Source: Marinobacter sp. LA51
GTDB lineage: Bacteria > Pseudomonadota > Gammaproteobacteria > Pseudomonadales > Oleiphilaceae
Assembly (NCBI RefSeq): GCF_030297175.1
Contig: NZ_AP028070.1
Span: 1,860,001-1,924,000, forward strand
DNA: 64,000 nt
Direction of reading: 5' to 3'
Shown: in pieces, positions 19,647 through 28,735 of the stretch
Numbering within the stretch: position 1 is the first letter of the stretch
Layout: the number at the start of each line of letters is the position of its first letter
Notes under the pieces: generated by a model
The model's input: only the letters and a program-made list of their open reading frames with translations
Databases searched by the model: none
Told to the model about the DNA's origin: nothing
Made by a program: the position numbers and the translations under genes

Positions 19647-21922
19647 TGCGCACGCCTGACCAGCCTGTATTACGGGATATAGTCCTGATTGGCGGCGGGC
19701 ACAGCCACGTCGGGGTACTTAAACGGTTCGCGATGAACCCGGTACCCGGCGTGCGCCTGACCCTCATCTGCCGTGACACCCACACCCCCTACTCCGGTAT
19801 GTTGCCCGGCTACGTTGCCGGACACTACAGCTACGACGATGTTCATATCGATCTCAGCAAGCTTGCGGAATTCGCAGGCGCTCGATTCTATCGGGCTGAA
19901 GCGATCGGTATTGATCGGGAGAACAAGCGGGTACTGTGCCGTGGGCGGCCAGATGTTCCGTATGATCTTCTTTCGATCAACATTGGTTCCTCCCCTCGCG
20001 TAAATGAGGTGGAAGGCGCTTCGGAGCATGCTGTTCCGGTTAAACCCATCACCGGGTTCAACAACCGTTGGCTTGCCCTGCTCTCACGAATTGAAAATCA
20101 CGAGGGCCCGCTGACCGTGGGTGTGGTGGGCGCCGGAGCCGGTGGCGTGGAGTTAACGCTGGCCATGCAGTTCCGACTAACCCGCGAACTCAAGCAGCGG
20201 GGCAAGGATCCGGATCAGCTCCATTTTCATCTTTTCGATGCTGCCGATCAGATCCTGCCCACGCACAACCCGAAAGTGCGAGCCGTGTTTGAGAAAACCC
20301 TGGCTGAACGCAAGGTGAAAGTTCACCTCGGTTCGCCGGTGCAAAAAGTTCAGGAAGGCCTGCTGCAAACCGAATCCGGCGAGTCGCTGCAGGTTGATGA
20401 AGTTTTGTGGGTTACCCGGGCCGGCGGGCCTGAGTGGCTGAAGGACACCGGCCTCGCTCTGGACGACGGTCTGTTTATCCGGGTTCGAGATACTCTTCAG
20501 GCAGAAAACGACGACAGCATCTTTGCTGCCGGCGATATTGCCAATGTTCTCAATCACCCGCGCGAAAAGGCTGGCGTGTTTGCGGTTCGTCAGGGCCCGC
20601 CCCTTGCCGACAACCTCAAGCGGCTGACTCTCGGCAAGGCGCCCAAGGATTTCCAGCCCCAGAAAAACTGGCTGGCGCTGATCAGCACCGGCGACAAGTA
20701 CGCCATCGCCTCCCGGGGAAATTTCGAAGTGGATGGCGCAGCGGTCTGGCGCTGGAAAGACTGGATCGACCGTCGCTTCATGAAGAAGTTCAACGATCTT
20801 CCAGAGATGGAAGAAAACGCCAAACTGCCCGATACGGCTGCGGCCCAGAATTCGGAAGAAGCCTCTCAGGCAATTTCGGCGGTGGCCATGCGTTGCGGTG
20901 GCTGTGGTGCCAAGGTCGGTAGTACGGTTCTTTCCCGCGCTCTTGGCGAGCTCCGCCCTATCGATCGGGATGACATCATCATCGGGCTGCATTCGCCCGA
21001 TGATGCCGCCGTGCTGGAGGTTCCGCCGGGGAAGGCTGTGGTCCATACGGTGGATTTTTTCCGGGCGTTTATCGACGACCCCTACGTGTTTGGCAGAGTT
21101 GCAGCCAACCACGCCCTGGGTGATGTATTCGCCATGGGTGCAGAGGCTCAAAGTGCCACTGCCGTTGCTACCGTGCCCTACGGGATTGAGTCCAAGGTTG
21201 AAGATGTCGTTTACCAGATGATGTCTGGCGCCGTCGAGGTTCTGAACGAAGCGGGTTGTGCCCTGGTCGGTGGTCACACCGGCGAAGGCAAAGAGCTGGC
21301 TCTGGGCTTTGCGGTAAACGGACTGATCGATCCTGACGAAGTCATGAGCAAAGGCGGCCTGCGTGCCGGTGACGTGTTGATTCTGACCAAACCGATTGGC
21401 ACCGGAACTCTGTTCGCAGCCCACGCCAAATTGGCCGCCAGGGGTCGCTGGATTGATAGCGCCCTGAGCTCCATGATCCAGTCCAATAAAGCCGGTGCTG
21501 AGTGCCTCAGGCGCTATGGCTCAAAGGCCTGTACCGATGTGACTGGCTTTGGGTTGCTCGGCCACCTGGTAGAGATGACTCGGCCTTCTGGCGTCGATGC
21601 CGAACTGGATTTGTCTGCCATCCCGGTTTTGCCGGGTGCCGAGGAAACAGCGGCCGCAGGCATTCTCAGTTCGCTGCAGCCGGCAAACATCCGCTTGCGT
21701 CGCGGTATCCGAGATCAGGAAAAGTGGGTAAATCATCCGAGGTACCCCCTGATCTTTGATCCACAGACGGCCGGTGGTCTGCTTGCCAGTGTGGCGGCGG
21801 ATCAGGCTGAGGCTTGCGTGCACGAGCTGAAAGCACTGGGCTACCCGCACACGGCCATCATCGGTCGGGTTACAGCCCAGGACATGCAAGGCGCCATCGA
21901 ACCTATTTCGCTCAAGGATTGA
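19646..21922 (+). CDS. selD: Selenide, water dikinase fused to an N-terminal NADH-dehydrogenase-like flavoprotein
   Basis: A 758-residue fusion. Residues 1-375 are an FAD pyridine-nucleotide oxidoreductase (LIGGGHSHVGVLKRF FAD site, VVGAGAGGVEL NAD site, FAAGDIAN second FAD motif). Residues 405-758 are SelD, with MRCGGCGAK holding the catalytic residue: Cys420 and Lys423 align with E. coli Cys17 and Lys20. It is Cys-, not Sec-containing. SelD makes selenophosphate from selenide and ATP. The flavoprotein half is thought to supply or oxidise the selenium donor, by inference. Convergent with the SenB-like gene 25 nt away. Confidence 0.92.
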   Translation: MRTPDQPVLRDIVLIGGGHSHVGVLKRFAMNPVPGVRLTLICRDTHTPYSGMLPGYVAGHYSYDDVHIDLSKLAEFAGARFYRAEAIGIDRENKRVLCRGRPDVPYDLLSINIGSSPRVNEVEGASEHAVPVKPITGFNNRWLALLSRIENHEGPLTVGVVGAGAGGVELTLAMQFRLTRELKQRGKDPDQLHFHLFDAADQILPTHNPKVRAVFEKTLAERKVKVHLGSPVQKVQEGLLQTESGESLQVDEVLWVTRAGGPEWLKDTGLALDDGLFIRVRDTLQAENDDSIFAAGDIANVLNHPREKAGVFAVRQGPPLADNLKRLTLGKAPKDFQPQKNWLALISTGDKYAIASRGNFEVDGAAVWRWKDWIDRRFMKKFNDLPEMEENAKLPDTAAAQNSEEASQAISAVAMRCGGCGAKVGSTVLSRALGELRPIDRDDIIIGLHSPDDAAVLEVPPGKAVVHTVDFFRAFIDDPYVFGRVAANHALGDVFAMGAEAQSATAVATVPYGIESKVEDVVYQMMSGAVEVLNEAGCALVGGHTGEGKELALGFAVNGLIDPDEVMSKGGLRAGDVLILTKPIGTGTLFAAHAKLAARGRWIDSALSSMIQSNKAGAECLRRYGSKACTDVTGFGLLGHLVEMTRPSGVDAELDLSAIPVLPGAEETAAAGILSSLQPANIRLRRGIRDQEKWVNHPRYPLIFDPQTAGGLLASVAADQAEACVHELKALGYPHTAIIGRVTAQDMQGAIEPISLKD

Positions 21923-21946
21923 TCGATTGGGTTTGGAGCCCCTAGC

Positions 21947-22930
21947 CTAGCCGCTCAGATTGGAGCGGCGCTGGAGAGCCATTTCCAGTGCCTGCTCCAA
22001 TGATCTTTGTTCATTTTCTGGTGTGAACCGAGGGGCGAGCTCACTCACCTGCTCTGTCAGACACTTCAGGAATTCCGGATCGGATTCTGCTTTCTGCAGT
22101 AATTTGGCCAGAGCCGCTTGGTCCTTAGCCGGGTAATAACCCTCATAGTCATTGCCCAGCAACCCCCGATTACCAGAAATGTCTGAGGCTAATATCGGCA
22201 GCCCTGCCCGACAGGCCTCCGATATTACATTCGCACCGCCTTCCATCACCGAACTCATCACCATCAACTGGCACTGCGCCATCAGGTTCTGGGTGCTGGG
22301 CTTGTCGAGTTCACCAAGCCACTGGAAACGCGAGTTCGCCGCCATCTCCTGCTCTGCTAAAGCTTGCCATTCTTGATTGTGGGGCTTGCCAGCATTGAGA
22401 ATACGCACCCTCGATTTATCCGGCAGCAACCGGGCAGCCATCGCCGCCCGCAGCGAATCCTTTTCTTCCCTCAGATGCCCGATCACGCAAACATCGAACG
22501 TTTCGATCGCAGCCGCTTTGTTGGTGACGGGCGGGATCTCATTGGCGGATTGATAAAGGGTAAGAAGTTTGCCGGCGAACTCTTCAGGGATGTCCTCCGA
22601 AACCAGCGCGTGCAAGCCAATCAGCACATCGGCGGCCGCCATGGATGCCCGGGTAGGCAGCGGGTATTCCTGTTGATGCCGGTAGATGTCCGTGCCGGTC
22701 AGTACCAGAACCAGCGGCGTTTCCGGCCAGGATTTACGAAAGGTCTGAATGGCATCGTGGCTGCGCCAGGCGTGCAGCGCGATGAAAAGGTCGCAGGGCG
22801 CGCCTTCGTACTCAGTGACAACACTGACGTGATGCCCGGCATTTTCTAGCAGTGATGCCCAGCGATCCGCTGTCGCCCGGTTGCCAGCCCGTGAACCTGA
22901 GGGCGCAGGTGTGATCAGAGTGATGTGCAT
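21947..22930 (-). CDS. senB: SenB-type selenosugar synthase (TIGR04348-like glycosyltransferase)
   Basis: About 327 residues. The start is set at ATG 22930 because MHITLITPAPSGSRAGNRATADRW is the family's N-terminus; an upstream in-frame ATG at 23035 would add 35 unconserved residues. Further family features are LTGTDIYRH and a GT-B donor site EGGANVISEACRAGLPILASD. Family members adjacent to selD were described as glycosyltransferases, and SenB of selenoneine synthesis makes selenosugars from selenophosphate and UDP-sugars. No senA-like gene is in this window, so the end product may be a selenosugar rather than selenoneine. Confidence 0.75.
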   Translation of the reverse strand: MHITLITPAPSGSRAGNRATADRWASLLENAGHHVSVVTEYEGAPCDLFIALHAWRSHDAIQTFRKSWPETPLVLVLTGTDIYRHQQEYPLPTRASMAAADVLIGLHALVSEDIPEEFAGKLLTLYQSANEIPPVTNKAAAIETFDVCVIGHLREEKDSLRAAMAARLLPDKSRVRILNAGKPHNQEWQALAEQEMAANSRFQWLGELDKPSTQNLMAQCQLMVMSSVMEGGANVISEACRAGLPILASDISGNRGLLGNDYEGYYPAKDQAALAKLLQKAESDPEFLKCLTEQVSELAPRFTPENEQRSLEQALEMALQRRSNLSG

Positions 22931-23114
22931 GGCGGCTGAATTCCTGCTGGTTTGCCTGCGACGATAATTTTCCCCGTCAGGTTGCACTTTTTCTGGACTG
23001 CAATCGTATAGCTGTTCCGAGACGTAGTAAATCACGGTATGCTGATGAAGCCAGTATTTTCGGCAGCTTACAACTCAAAAGAACGAACCATCCCCGGAAA
23101 GAAAGGACCCTCAA

Positions 23115-23984
23115 ATGGCTCTGAATATGATACGGAAATTTGCCGCCGCAAGTGTCATGATGTTCGCTTGTTCGGCCGCTGTTTCAGCCCAGACCCTAGT
23201 ATTCACAGCGATTCCTGACGAAGATGAAACCAAGCTTGTTGAGCGTTTCCGTGGTATCGCCGATTACCTGTCTGAGAACCTGGATGTCGATGTTCGATAC
23301 ATCCCGGTGAAATCCTATGCCGCAGCCGTGTCTGCGTTCCGTAACAATCAGGTGCAGCTGGCCTGGTTTGGCGGCCTGTCTGGTGTACAGGCACGCTCGC
23401 TGGTACCCGGCTCTGAAGCGATTGCACAGGGTGTTGAAGACGAGGCGTTTTATTCTCACATCATCGCCCACAAAAGTACCGGCCTCGACGAATCAGAAGA
23501 TTTGCCCGAGGAGTTGCGTGGGAAGACCTTCACGTTTGGCTCAAAAGGGTCAACCTCCGGCCGTCTGATCCCCGAATACTACATCCGCGAAGCTTTCAAC
23601 GAAGCACCGGACGACGTGTTTTCACGGGTTGGTTTCAGTGGTAACCATACCCGCACCCTGCGTCTGGTTGAGGCAGGCACTTATGAAGTGGGCGCCATCA
23701 ATTTTTCGGTCTGGGACAAAGAGACCAAAGCCGGCAACGTGGACACCGATGCGGTTAAAGTCATCTGGACGACACCCAGTTACCCCAATTACCAATGGAG
23801 CATTCGCGGTGACGCGGACGAGCGGTTTGGCGACGGCTTTACCGATCGCGTTCAGCAGGCGCTATTGAACATGAAGGATGAGGAGCTGCTCAATAGCTTC
23901 CCGCGTTCTGGTTTTATTCCGGTTTCCAATGATGCCTACAAGCCGATTGAAGTGGTAGGAAAGCAGATCGGAATCATCGATTAA
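23115..23984 (+). CDS. Phosphonate-type periplasmic binding protein, putative selenium oxyanion ABC transporter
   Basis: A 289-residue PhnD-like protein with a signal peptide cut near VSAQT. LVFTAIPDEDETKLVERFRG and LAWFGGLSGVQAR, plus GSKGSTSGRLIPEYY, are the ligand-loop motifs. The neighbours (selD, senB) match the branch of the PhnD family annotated as putative selenate binding protein, which travels with selD. Substrate is inferred from context, not measured; phosphonate or phosphite remains possible. It overlaps the ATPase start by 1 nt (TAATG). Divergent from senB across a 184-nt gap that must hold both promoters. Confidence 0.75.
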   Translation: MALNMIRKFAAASVMMFACSAAVSAQTLVFTAIPDEDETKLVERFRGIADYLSENLDVDVRYIPVKSYAAAVSAFRNNQVQLAWFGGLSGVQARSLVPGSEAIAQGVEDEAFYSHIIAHKSTGLDESEDLPEELRGKTFTFGSKGSTSGRLIPEYYIREAFNEAPDDVFSRVGFSGNHTRTLRLVEAGTYEVGAINFSVWDKETKAGNVDTDAVKVIWTTPSYPNYQWSIRGDADERFGDGFTDRVQQALLNMKDEELLNSFPRSGFIPVSNDAYKPIEVVGKQIGIID

Positions 23985-24634
23985 TGTCGGGATTTGATCT
24001 ATCAGGGCTAACGGCCTCGTTTGGAGGAGAGCGGGTGATTGGTCCGCTTTCGCTCCAAGTGAAAAAAGGAGAGCGAGTTGCGCTGGTCGGCAAGAGCGGC
24101 GCTGGCAAGTCGACGCTGATCAGCCTGATTCATCAGCAGGTTGGCCGCACCTCTTCCCTGGTTCCACAAGACCTTGGACTGGTCAATGCCCTGCCAGTTT
24201 TTCACAACGTGTATATGGGGCAGCTTGACGCCCACCCAACCTGGTACAACACGCTAACCCTGATGCGCCCGTTTTCCAAGGACTCAGCCGCCGTGCGCGC
24301 ACTGCTCAAAGATCTTTCCATGCCGGAAAAAATCTGGGTGCCGACCGCTTCCCTGTCCGGCGGGCAACGGCAAAGGGTCGCTATCGCCAGGGCGGTGTTT
24401 CGCAAAGCAGACATGCTATTGGCCGATGAGCCTGTGTCGGCACTGGATGGCCCCATGTCTCACTTGGTTATGAAGCTGATGAGCAAGCGATTTCCCACCA
24501 GTGTTGTGGCTTTGCACGACGTTGAGTTGGCTCTTCAATACTGTACCCGCATCGTTGGCATTCAGGACGGCCAGATCGCTCTTGATGAATACAGCGAGCG
24601 ACTGACTCCCGCCGACATCACCCCACTATACTGA
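23984..24634 (+). CDS. ABC transporter ATP-binding protein (PhnC-like), selenium locus
   Basis: A 216-residue ATPase: Walker A GKSGAGKST, signature LSGGQRQRVAIARAV, Walker B ADMLLADEP, H-loop VVALHDVELAL. It powers uptake with the binding protein before it and the double permease after it (8-nt gap). Short for the family because the region between Walker A and Q-loop is trimmed. Confidence 0.85.
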   Translation: MSGFDLSGLTASFGGERVIGPLSLQVKKGERVALVGKSGAGKSTLISLIHQQVGRTSSLVPQDLGLVNALPVFHNVYMGQLDAHPTWYNTLTLMRPFSKDSAAVRALLKDLSMPEKIWVPTASLSGGQRQRVAIARAVFRKADMLLADEPVSALDGPMSHLVMKLMSKRFPTSVVALHDVELALQYCTRIVGIQDGQIALDEYSERLTPADITPLY

Positions 24635-24642
24635 CGCCTCCC

Positions 24643-26109
24643 ATGTTCTCCTCACCCACGGTTCGAGTCAGTTTTCTGTTTGTTGCCATTGCTCTGGTCG
24701 CGCTGTTGTTTGCTGATATTGCGATTACGGCCGCCAACCCCTGGAAAGACCTGGGTCGATTTTTCATGGGCGTTGTCACTCCGGACTTTTTCAGCTCTGA
24801 AGGTGTCGCAGTGGCTTTGTTGCGCACAGTGGCCTTCGCCTTCGTGGGGGTGGCGCTGGGCAGCCTGTGTGGTTTCGTTTTGTCACTGGTGTATCGCAGC
24901 CCGGTGGTGCGCACGTTCTGCGCGTTCATCCGCGCCATTCACGAACTTTTCTGGGCTCTGATTTTTCTGCAATTCTTTGGCTTTCACCCACTCACCGGTG
25001 TACTGGCCATTGCCATCCCTTACGCCGGTATTTTTGCAAAGGTGTATTCCGAGATCTTCGAAGAGGCCGACCCAACCCCAGGCCGCTTGTTGCCGCCAGG
25101 AACTGGCAGGGTATCGGCCTTCCTGTACACCCGCATTCCGGACTGCTGGGTTCAGCTAAGAACTTACACGGCCTATCGGCTCGAGTGCGGTTTGCGGTCT
25201 AGCGCGATTCTGGGCTTTGTCGGGCTTCCAACCCTGGGCTTTTTCCTGGAATCCGCTTTTTCCCAAGGACATTACTCCGAAGCCGGGGCCATGCTGATTC
25301 TGTTTTATGTTCTGATCGCGACGATGCCGCTTTGGGTGAAGCCCAAGCTGCTGCCGGTCTACATCCTCGGCGCACCCTTTTTTCTCGGTGATGGCTTGCC
25401 CATCGTCTGGGGCAATGTCGAGCGCTTCTTCACCCAGGATATTATCCCGTCACCCCTCCGGAACGGTGAGGGACTCGCTGGCCTGATGCCGTGGTTCGGG
25501 GATGTTATGGTTACTGAAGCAGCGCCAGGCATCTGGAACACGCTGGTGTTGACCCAGATTGCCCTGGTGGCGACGGGATTGATTGCCTTGCTGACCTTTC
25601 CGCTGATATCCAGCCACTTTGGAGGGCCGGCGCGCCGAACTGGCGGGCACATATTTCTTGTCATAGCCCGCTCTACCCCAGAGTACATTCTCGCCTACAT
25701 TCTCTTGCAGCTCTGGGGGCCATCAATGTTGCCGGCAGTAATCGCCCTGGCCCTGCATAATGGCGGAATCATCGGGCATTTGATCGGTCGGCAATCCAGC
25801 GCAATACAGCTTCGACCCGATGCGGTGATTGGTTTCAACCGCTACACCTACGAGCTGGTGCCACGTGTGTACCGCGCGTTCCTGGCGTTCCTGTTCTACC
25901 GGTGGGAAATCATCATGCGGGAAACCGCAATTCTGGGCATTCTGGGGATCTACACCCTCGGCTTCTATGTTGACAGCGCCATCCAAAACATCCAGTTCGA
26001 CCGGGCCATGGTGCTAATCGTTATTACAGCGCTGCTGAACATCGGTGTGGATATTTTGGGCCGCTTCATAAGGCGGAAGCTGGCCCTTCAGACTATGCCA
26101 ACCTGTTAG
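24643..26109 (+). CDS. Fused double-domain ABC permease (PhnE-like), selenium locus
   Basis: A 488-residue protein holding two permease domains in one chain. Domain 1 spans about residues 60-245 (EAA-like loop RLECGLRSSAILGFVGLPTLG). Domain 2 spans about 290-480 (RWEIIMRETAILGILGIYTLG). The repeated ILGxxGxxTLGF element shows the duplication. Most PhnE permeases are single-domain, so this one can form the channel alone. Its stop overlaps the convergent PEP-CTERM gene by 4 nt. Confidence 0.85.
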   Translation: MFSSPTVRVSFLFVAIALVALLFADIAITAANPWKDLGRFFMGVVTPDFFSSEGVAVALLRTVAFAFVGVALGSLCGFVLSLVYRSPVVRTFCAFIRAIHELFWALIFLQFFGFHPLTGVLAIAIPYAGIFAKVYSEIFEEADPTPGRLLPPGTGRVSAFLYTRIPDCWVQLRTYTAYRLECGLRSSAILGFVGLPTLGFFLESAFSQGHYSEAGAMLILFYVLIATMPLWVKPKLLPVYILGAPFFLGDGLPIVWGNVERFFTQDIIPSPLRNGEGLAGLMPWFGDVMVTEAAPGIWNTLVLTQIALVATGLIALLTFPLISSHFGGPARRTGGHIFLVIARSTPEYILAYILLQLWGPSMLPAVIALALHNGGIIGHLIGRQSSAIQLRPDAVIGFNRYTYELVPRVYRAFLAFLFYRWEIIMRETAILGILGIYTLGFYVDSAIQNIQFDRAMVLIVITALLNIGVDILGRFIRRKLALQTMPTC

Positions 26110-26762
26110 GATTTCTTTTTTCTTCGCAACACGCCAAAGCCCACCAAACCCAACCCTAAAAGAGCCAGTGTCGACGGTTCAGCCACAGAAATTTCAAACT
26201 GCTGATAGATGCCATCGGAACCTTCCAAAACCAGAGTATTGGTCGAGGCGTAGCCGTCGCCAATGAAAATCCCGGTAGAAGTTACACCCGGATCTGCCAG
26301 CGCCGGAGCAAGTCCGGAATAGATGCTGGAACCGAGTGCAAACTGCAGCAACTCAGTATGGCCCGTCAGCGTAAAGTTAAAGCCGTCGACACCACCACTG
26401 TCGTTAGTAGCAGCCTCCCAGACAATGAAGTCGGAAGTCCCGAAGCTCATGCTGCTGAGGGTGTCCAAGTGAGTACCGGAGGTTTCGAAACCGAACTCTT
26501 CGACGGTGCCAAGCATCGAGTTTCCGAATTGGAGGTGTCCGAACCACTCTACCGTGCCGTCCGAATCGCTGACTCCCGGAGCTGCCCAGCGAACAAACCA
26601 GTCACGACTATTGTGCAGGTCATTCCAGATGTAGTAACCCGCTCCGTGGCTCAACGTGAGATCACCGCTCGCTGTTGTAGTGCCATGGTATTGAGGTGTG
26701 GCTAGAGCGGCGCCTGCTACTGCTGCAAACACGAAACCAAGTGCCGTTTTAAATAGTTTCAT
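26106..26762 (-). CDS. PEP-CTERM sorting-domain protein
   Basis: A 218-residue secreted protein; start at ATG 26762 behind GGAGAAGG (a longer in-frame start at 26885 lacks a signal). Signal peptide MKLFKTALGFVFAAVAGAALA. The C-terminus VAEPSTLALLGLGLVGFGV followed by RRKKK is a PEP-CTERM signal (Pro-Ser variant, VAEPS), processed by an exosortase. The body is Gly/Ser/Thr-rich with beta-strand character. Function unknown; such proteins often belong to exopolysaccharide surfaces. No exosortase is in this window. Confidence 0.8.
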   Translation of the reverse strand: MKLFKTALGFVFAAVAGAALATPQYHGTTTASGDLTLSHGAGYYIWNDLHNSRDWFVRWAAPGVSDSDGTVEWFGHLQFGNSMLGTVEEFGFETSGTHLDTLSSMSFGTSDFIVWEAATNDSGGVDGFNFTLTGHTELLQFALGSSIYSGLAPALADPGVTSTGIFIGDGYASTNTLVLEGSDGIYQQFEISVAEPSTLALLGLGLVGFGVLRRKKKS

Positions 26763-27180
26763 CGACCTTCTCCGGGGAGGCTTGGAACTCGTTCGGCGCA
26801 GCCCGGCTGTCTCCTGGAGACCCGCGGCTTTCCGTCCCACTCTCACGAATGGTTTGGCTACAAGTTTACAGTTAGCCAGAACCATGCCAGAGACCGTAGG
26901 CGCTGGATATTTCTCAGTTTTTTTAAGTGGACGATTGGCACCTGTAAAAATAATCGACGCATAGCTGTTAATCAGGAGTTACATTCCTTGCAACGCTCGA
27001 TTCTTGTAAAAGGAACTGACACTGACCCGCTCGGAAAGCATGGCATGCGGAGTGGGACTCCAATCACAATTCGAAGATAACCCCCGCGGTTTTGGCGCAT
27101 TCTGCCAATCCGTTAGCTCTGGCGCCCGATTACATTCCGTTACAATCTGCTTATCTTCTTAATGCTTGGATTCGGATGTT
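26763..27180. other. Intergenic stretch without a supported gene
   Basis: 418 nt between the divergent PEP-CTERM gene and the next uncharacterised gene. It should hold two promoters. I see a T-rich tract near 26910-26930 but no convincing -35/-10 pair, hairpin or RNA gene. Confidence 0.4.
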
Positions 27181-27750
27181 ATGACAGACGGGCTGATTTT
27201 AGTGACGCAGGTTGGATTGGTAGCGTTGGTGCTATTGATGGCCTTTCGAATGGTGGCGCTGGTTCGCTCTGCCCCAATGGATGGGCTTCAAAGCAGCCGA
27301 ATGGAGATGCCCGGACTTGCTGACCCATCCACTTCCGGCTTAATGCCTCCGGCATCTGCCCCCGATCGAACCGAATTGTTTACCCAACTTCACATTCTTG
27401 CTGGCCTGCAAGAGCGGGATTGTCGGATCCGCGGTCTCGACTTGGCCGAGTCATCTTTTGCCGTTCGGGCATATGCGGCTGCGTGGCTGTACGGGGCCGC
27501 CTGTACACTGTGTGACCGCACTCTTCGCCATTCTGACTCACTGGCCGGCATCGTGGCTCACATCGCCAGCCGAAAGACAGGTCTGAAGCAATCACAGGCA
27601 CTTCAGGCCATCGCAACATTAACGAACAGTAGCGCGGGTCTGGCGTGCTTTCGGGAGGGTCTCGATGGGGCCAAGTTCTGGCAGGAGTCTCACTATGTGG
27701 CGTCACAACACAGTCTCTATGAAGCCGTTACCGCCAATGCGTTTATTTAA
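27181..27750 (+). CDS. Uncharacterised protein with N-terminal membrane anchor
   Basis: About 189 residues from ATG 27181 (a TTG lies 15 nt upstream). One TM at residues 4-25 (ILVTQVGLVALVLLMAF), then a soluble Ala/Leu-rich helical domain with Cys residues at AACTLCDRTL and AGLACF. I do not recognise the family. The 3' end overlaps the convergent small gene by 8 nt. Confidence 0.6.
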   Translation: MTDGLILVTQVGLVALVLLMAFRMVALVRSAPMDGLQSSRMEMPGLADPSTSGLMPPASAPDRTELFTQLHILAGLQERDCRIRGLDLAESSFAVRAYAAAWLYGAACTLCDRTLRHSDSLAGIVAHIASRKTGLKQSQALQAIATLTNSSAGLACFREGLDGAKFWQESHYVASQHSLYEAVTANAFI

Positions 27751-28057
27751 TTGCTGCATGCTTGGGCGCTGCTTCCAATGTCCATTGAGTGCCAAGCTGG
27801 GTGGGCTCCGGAGTATCCGGTGAATGGACTGGAGTTCCAGCGATTGCAGGTTTGGTAAAAGCGCCCTCTTCGGTAGGCTTCATGGTTTCAACATCAACCG
27901 AGCGCACCAGGTAAACGCCATCGTCGGAAACAACGCGAGCGCGATGGGTTAGGCCAAAAACAAACCGGCAGTAGTCCAGTTTCAATTGAATGAGATCCTG
28001 CTCTGCTTTGCGAATTTTCCGCAGCAATACTTTCTGGACACTATCTCCGTAATCCAT
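27743..28057 (-). CDS. Uncharacterised small protein
   Basis: 104 residues if begun at ATG 28057 (MDYGDSVQKVLLRKIRKAEQ), which has AGGGAAGA upstream; a longer start at 28123 also exists. Residues 8-35 form an amphipathic helix (KIRKAEQDLIQLKLDYCRF), then a beta-rich stretch (HRARVVSDDGVYLVRSVD) and a Pro/Thr-rich tail. No family recognised. It lies 91 nt downstream of the next gene on the same strand. Confidence 0.55.
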   Translation of the reverse strand: MDYGDSVQKVLLRKIRKAEQDLIQLKLDYCRFVFGLTHRARVVSDDGVYLVRSVDVETMKPTEEGAFTKPAIAGTPVHSPDTPEPTQLGTQWTLEAAPKHAAIK

Positions 28058-28148
28058 GGCGTCTTCCCTGATGTTGGCGACAAGATTACTGGAGTCTACA
28101 CATTCGTGGGGGCTTGTCAGCAATGCGGGGTTCAGGTTTTGCGGTCTT

Positions 28149-28604
28149 TCACAGAGTGTGTGCCTGAAACACCATGTGGAAGGGAGCCGTATCGATACTG
28201 GTCTGCCCTCGCTGGAGATTCAGGCGCCAGCGCATATCGCTTCCGGTGCTGCACAGAGGGGCGCTGAAGCGCGCAACATAACGACCGTCGCCCTGGCGGC
28301 GAAGTGGAACCGGGTATTCACCCATGTACATGGAATCGCCCTGCAGAACTGCAAGCAGTCGGTCTGGGGCTTCCACCCCGGTCACAGTCAACTCGTAGTC
28401 CGCATCCTGATCCGTCAGCGGCTTCAATGCCACGTGCCAGTTGCCATCAAGATCGGACCAGGAGCAAGCACTGGTATCCAGATCACACTCGGTTTTGGCA
28501 CCGGTGCCGGCTTCCGGCTCCACGGTCTTCAACAGACGAGGCCCAAAAACCGCTGCAATTAACAGCGTCAGCATCAATCCCACCACCAGAACTGCTCGTA
28601 ACAT
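28149..28604 (-). CDS. Uncharacterised membrane-anchored or periplasmic protein
   Basis: 151 residues with an N-terminal TM or uncleaved signal (MLRAVLVVGLMLTLLIAAVFGP). The rest is a beta-sandwich-like domain with four Cys (CDLDTSACSW and LCSTGSDMRW) that could form disulphides in the periplasm. SYNTAX of strands such as YELTVTGVEAPDRLLAVLQGDSMYMGEYPV suggests a small binding or lipocalin-like fold, but I cannot name it. Divergent from the ABC transporter operon. Confidence 0.6.
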   Translation of the reverse strand: MLRAVLVVGLMLTLLIAAVFGPRLLKTVEPEAGTGAKTECDLDTSACSWSDLDGNWHVALKPLTDQDADYELTVTGVEAPDRLLAVLQGDSMYMGEYPVPLRRQGDGRYVARFSAPLCSTGSDMRWRLNLQRGQTSIDTAPFHMVFQAHTL

Positions 28605-28735
28605 ACCCGTACCTCATCTGCAGACAGCGGCATTATGGAGCTTATCCGTTGTCAGGCAAAGCTTTCTAAACCTGTGTTAGTCATGAGAAAATATCGCGCT
28701 TCTATTTCTGGCCCACTTCAAGACAGGACACGCCC

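Noticed and set aside
20177..21424. 415-codon open frame opposite the SelD fusion
   Set aside because: Antisense shadow of a GC-rich coding region; no ribosome site or recognisable domain, and the plus-strand frame has clear SelD motifs.
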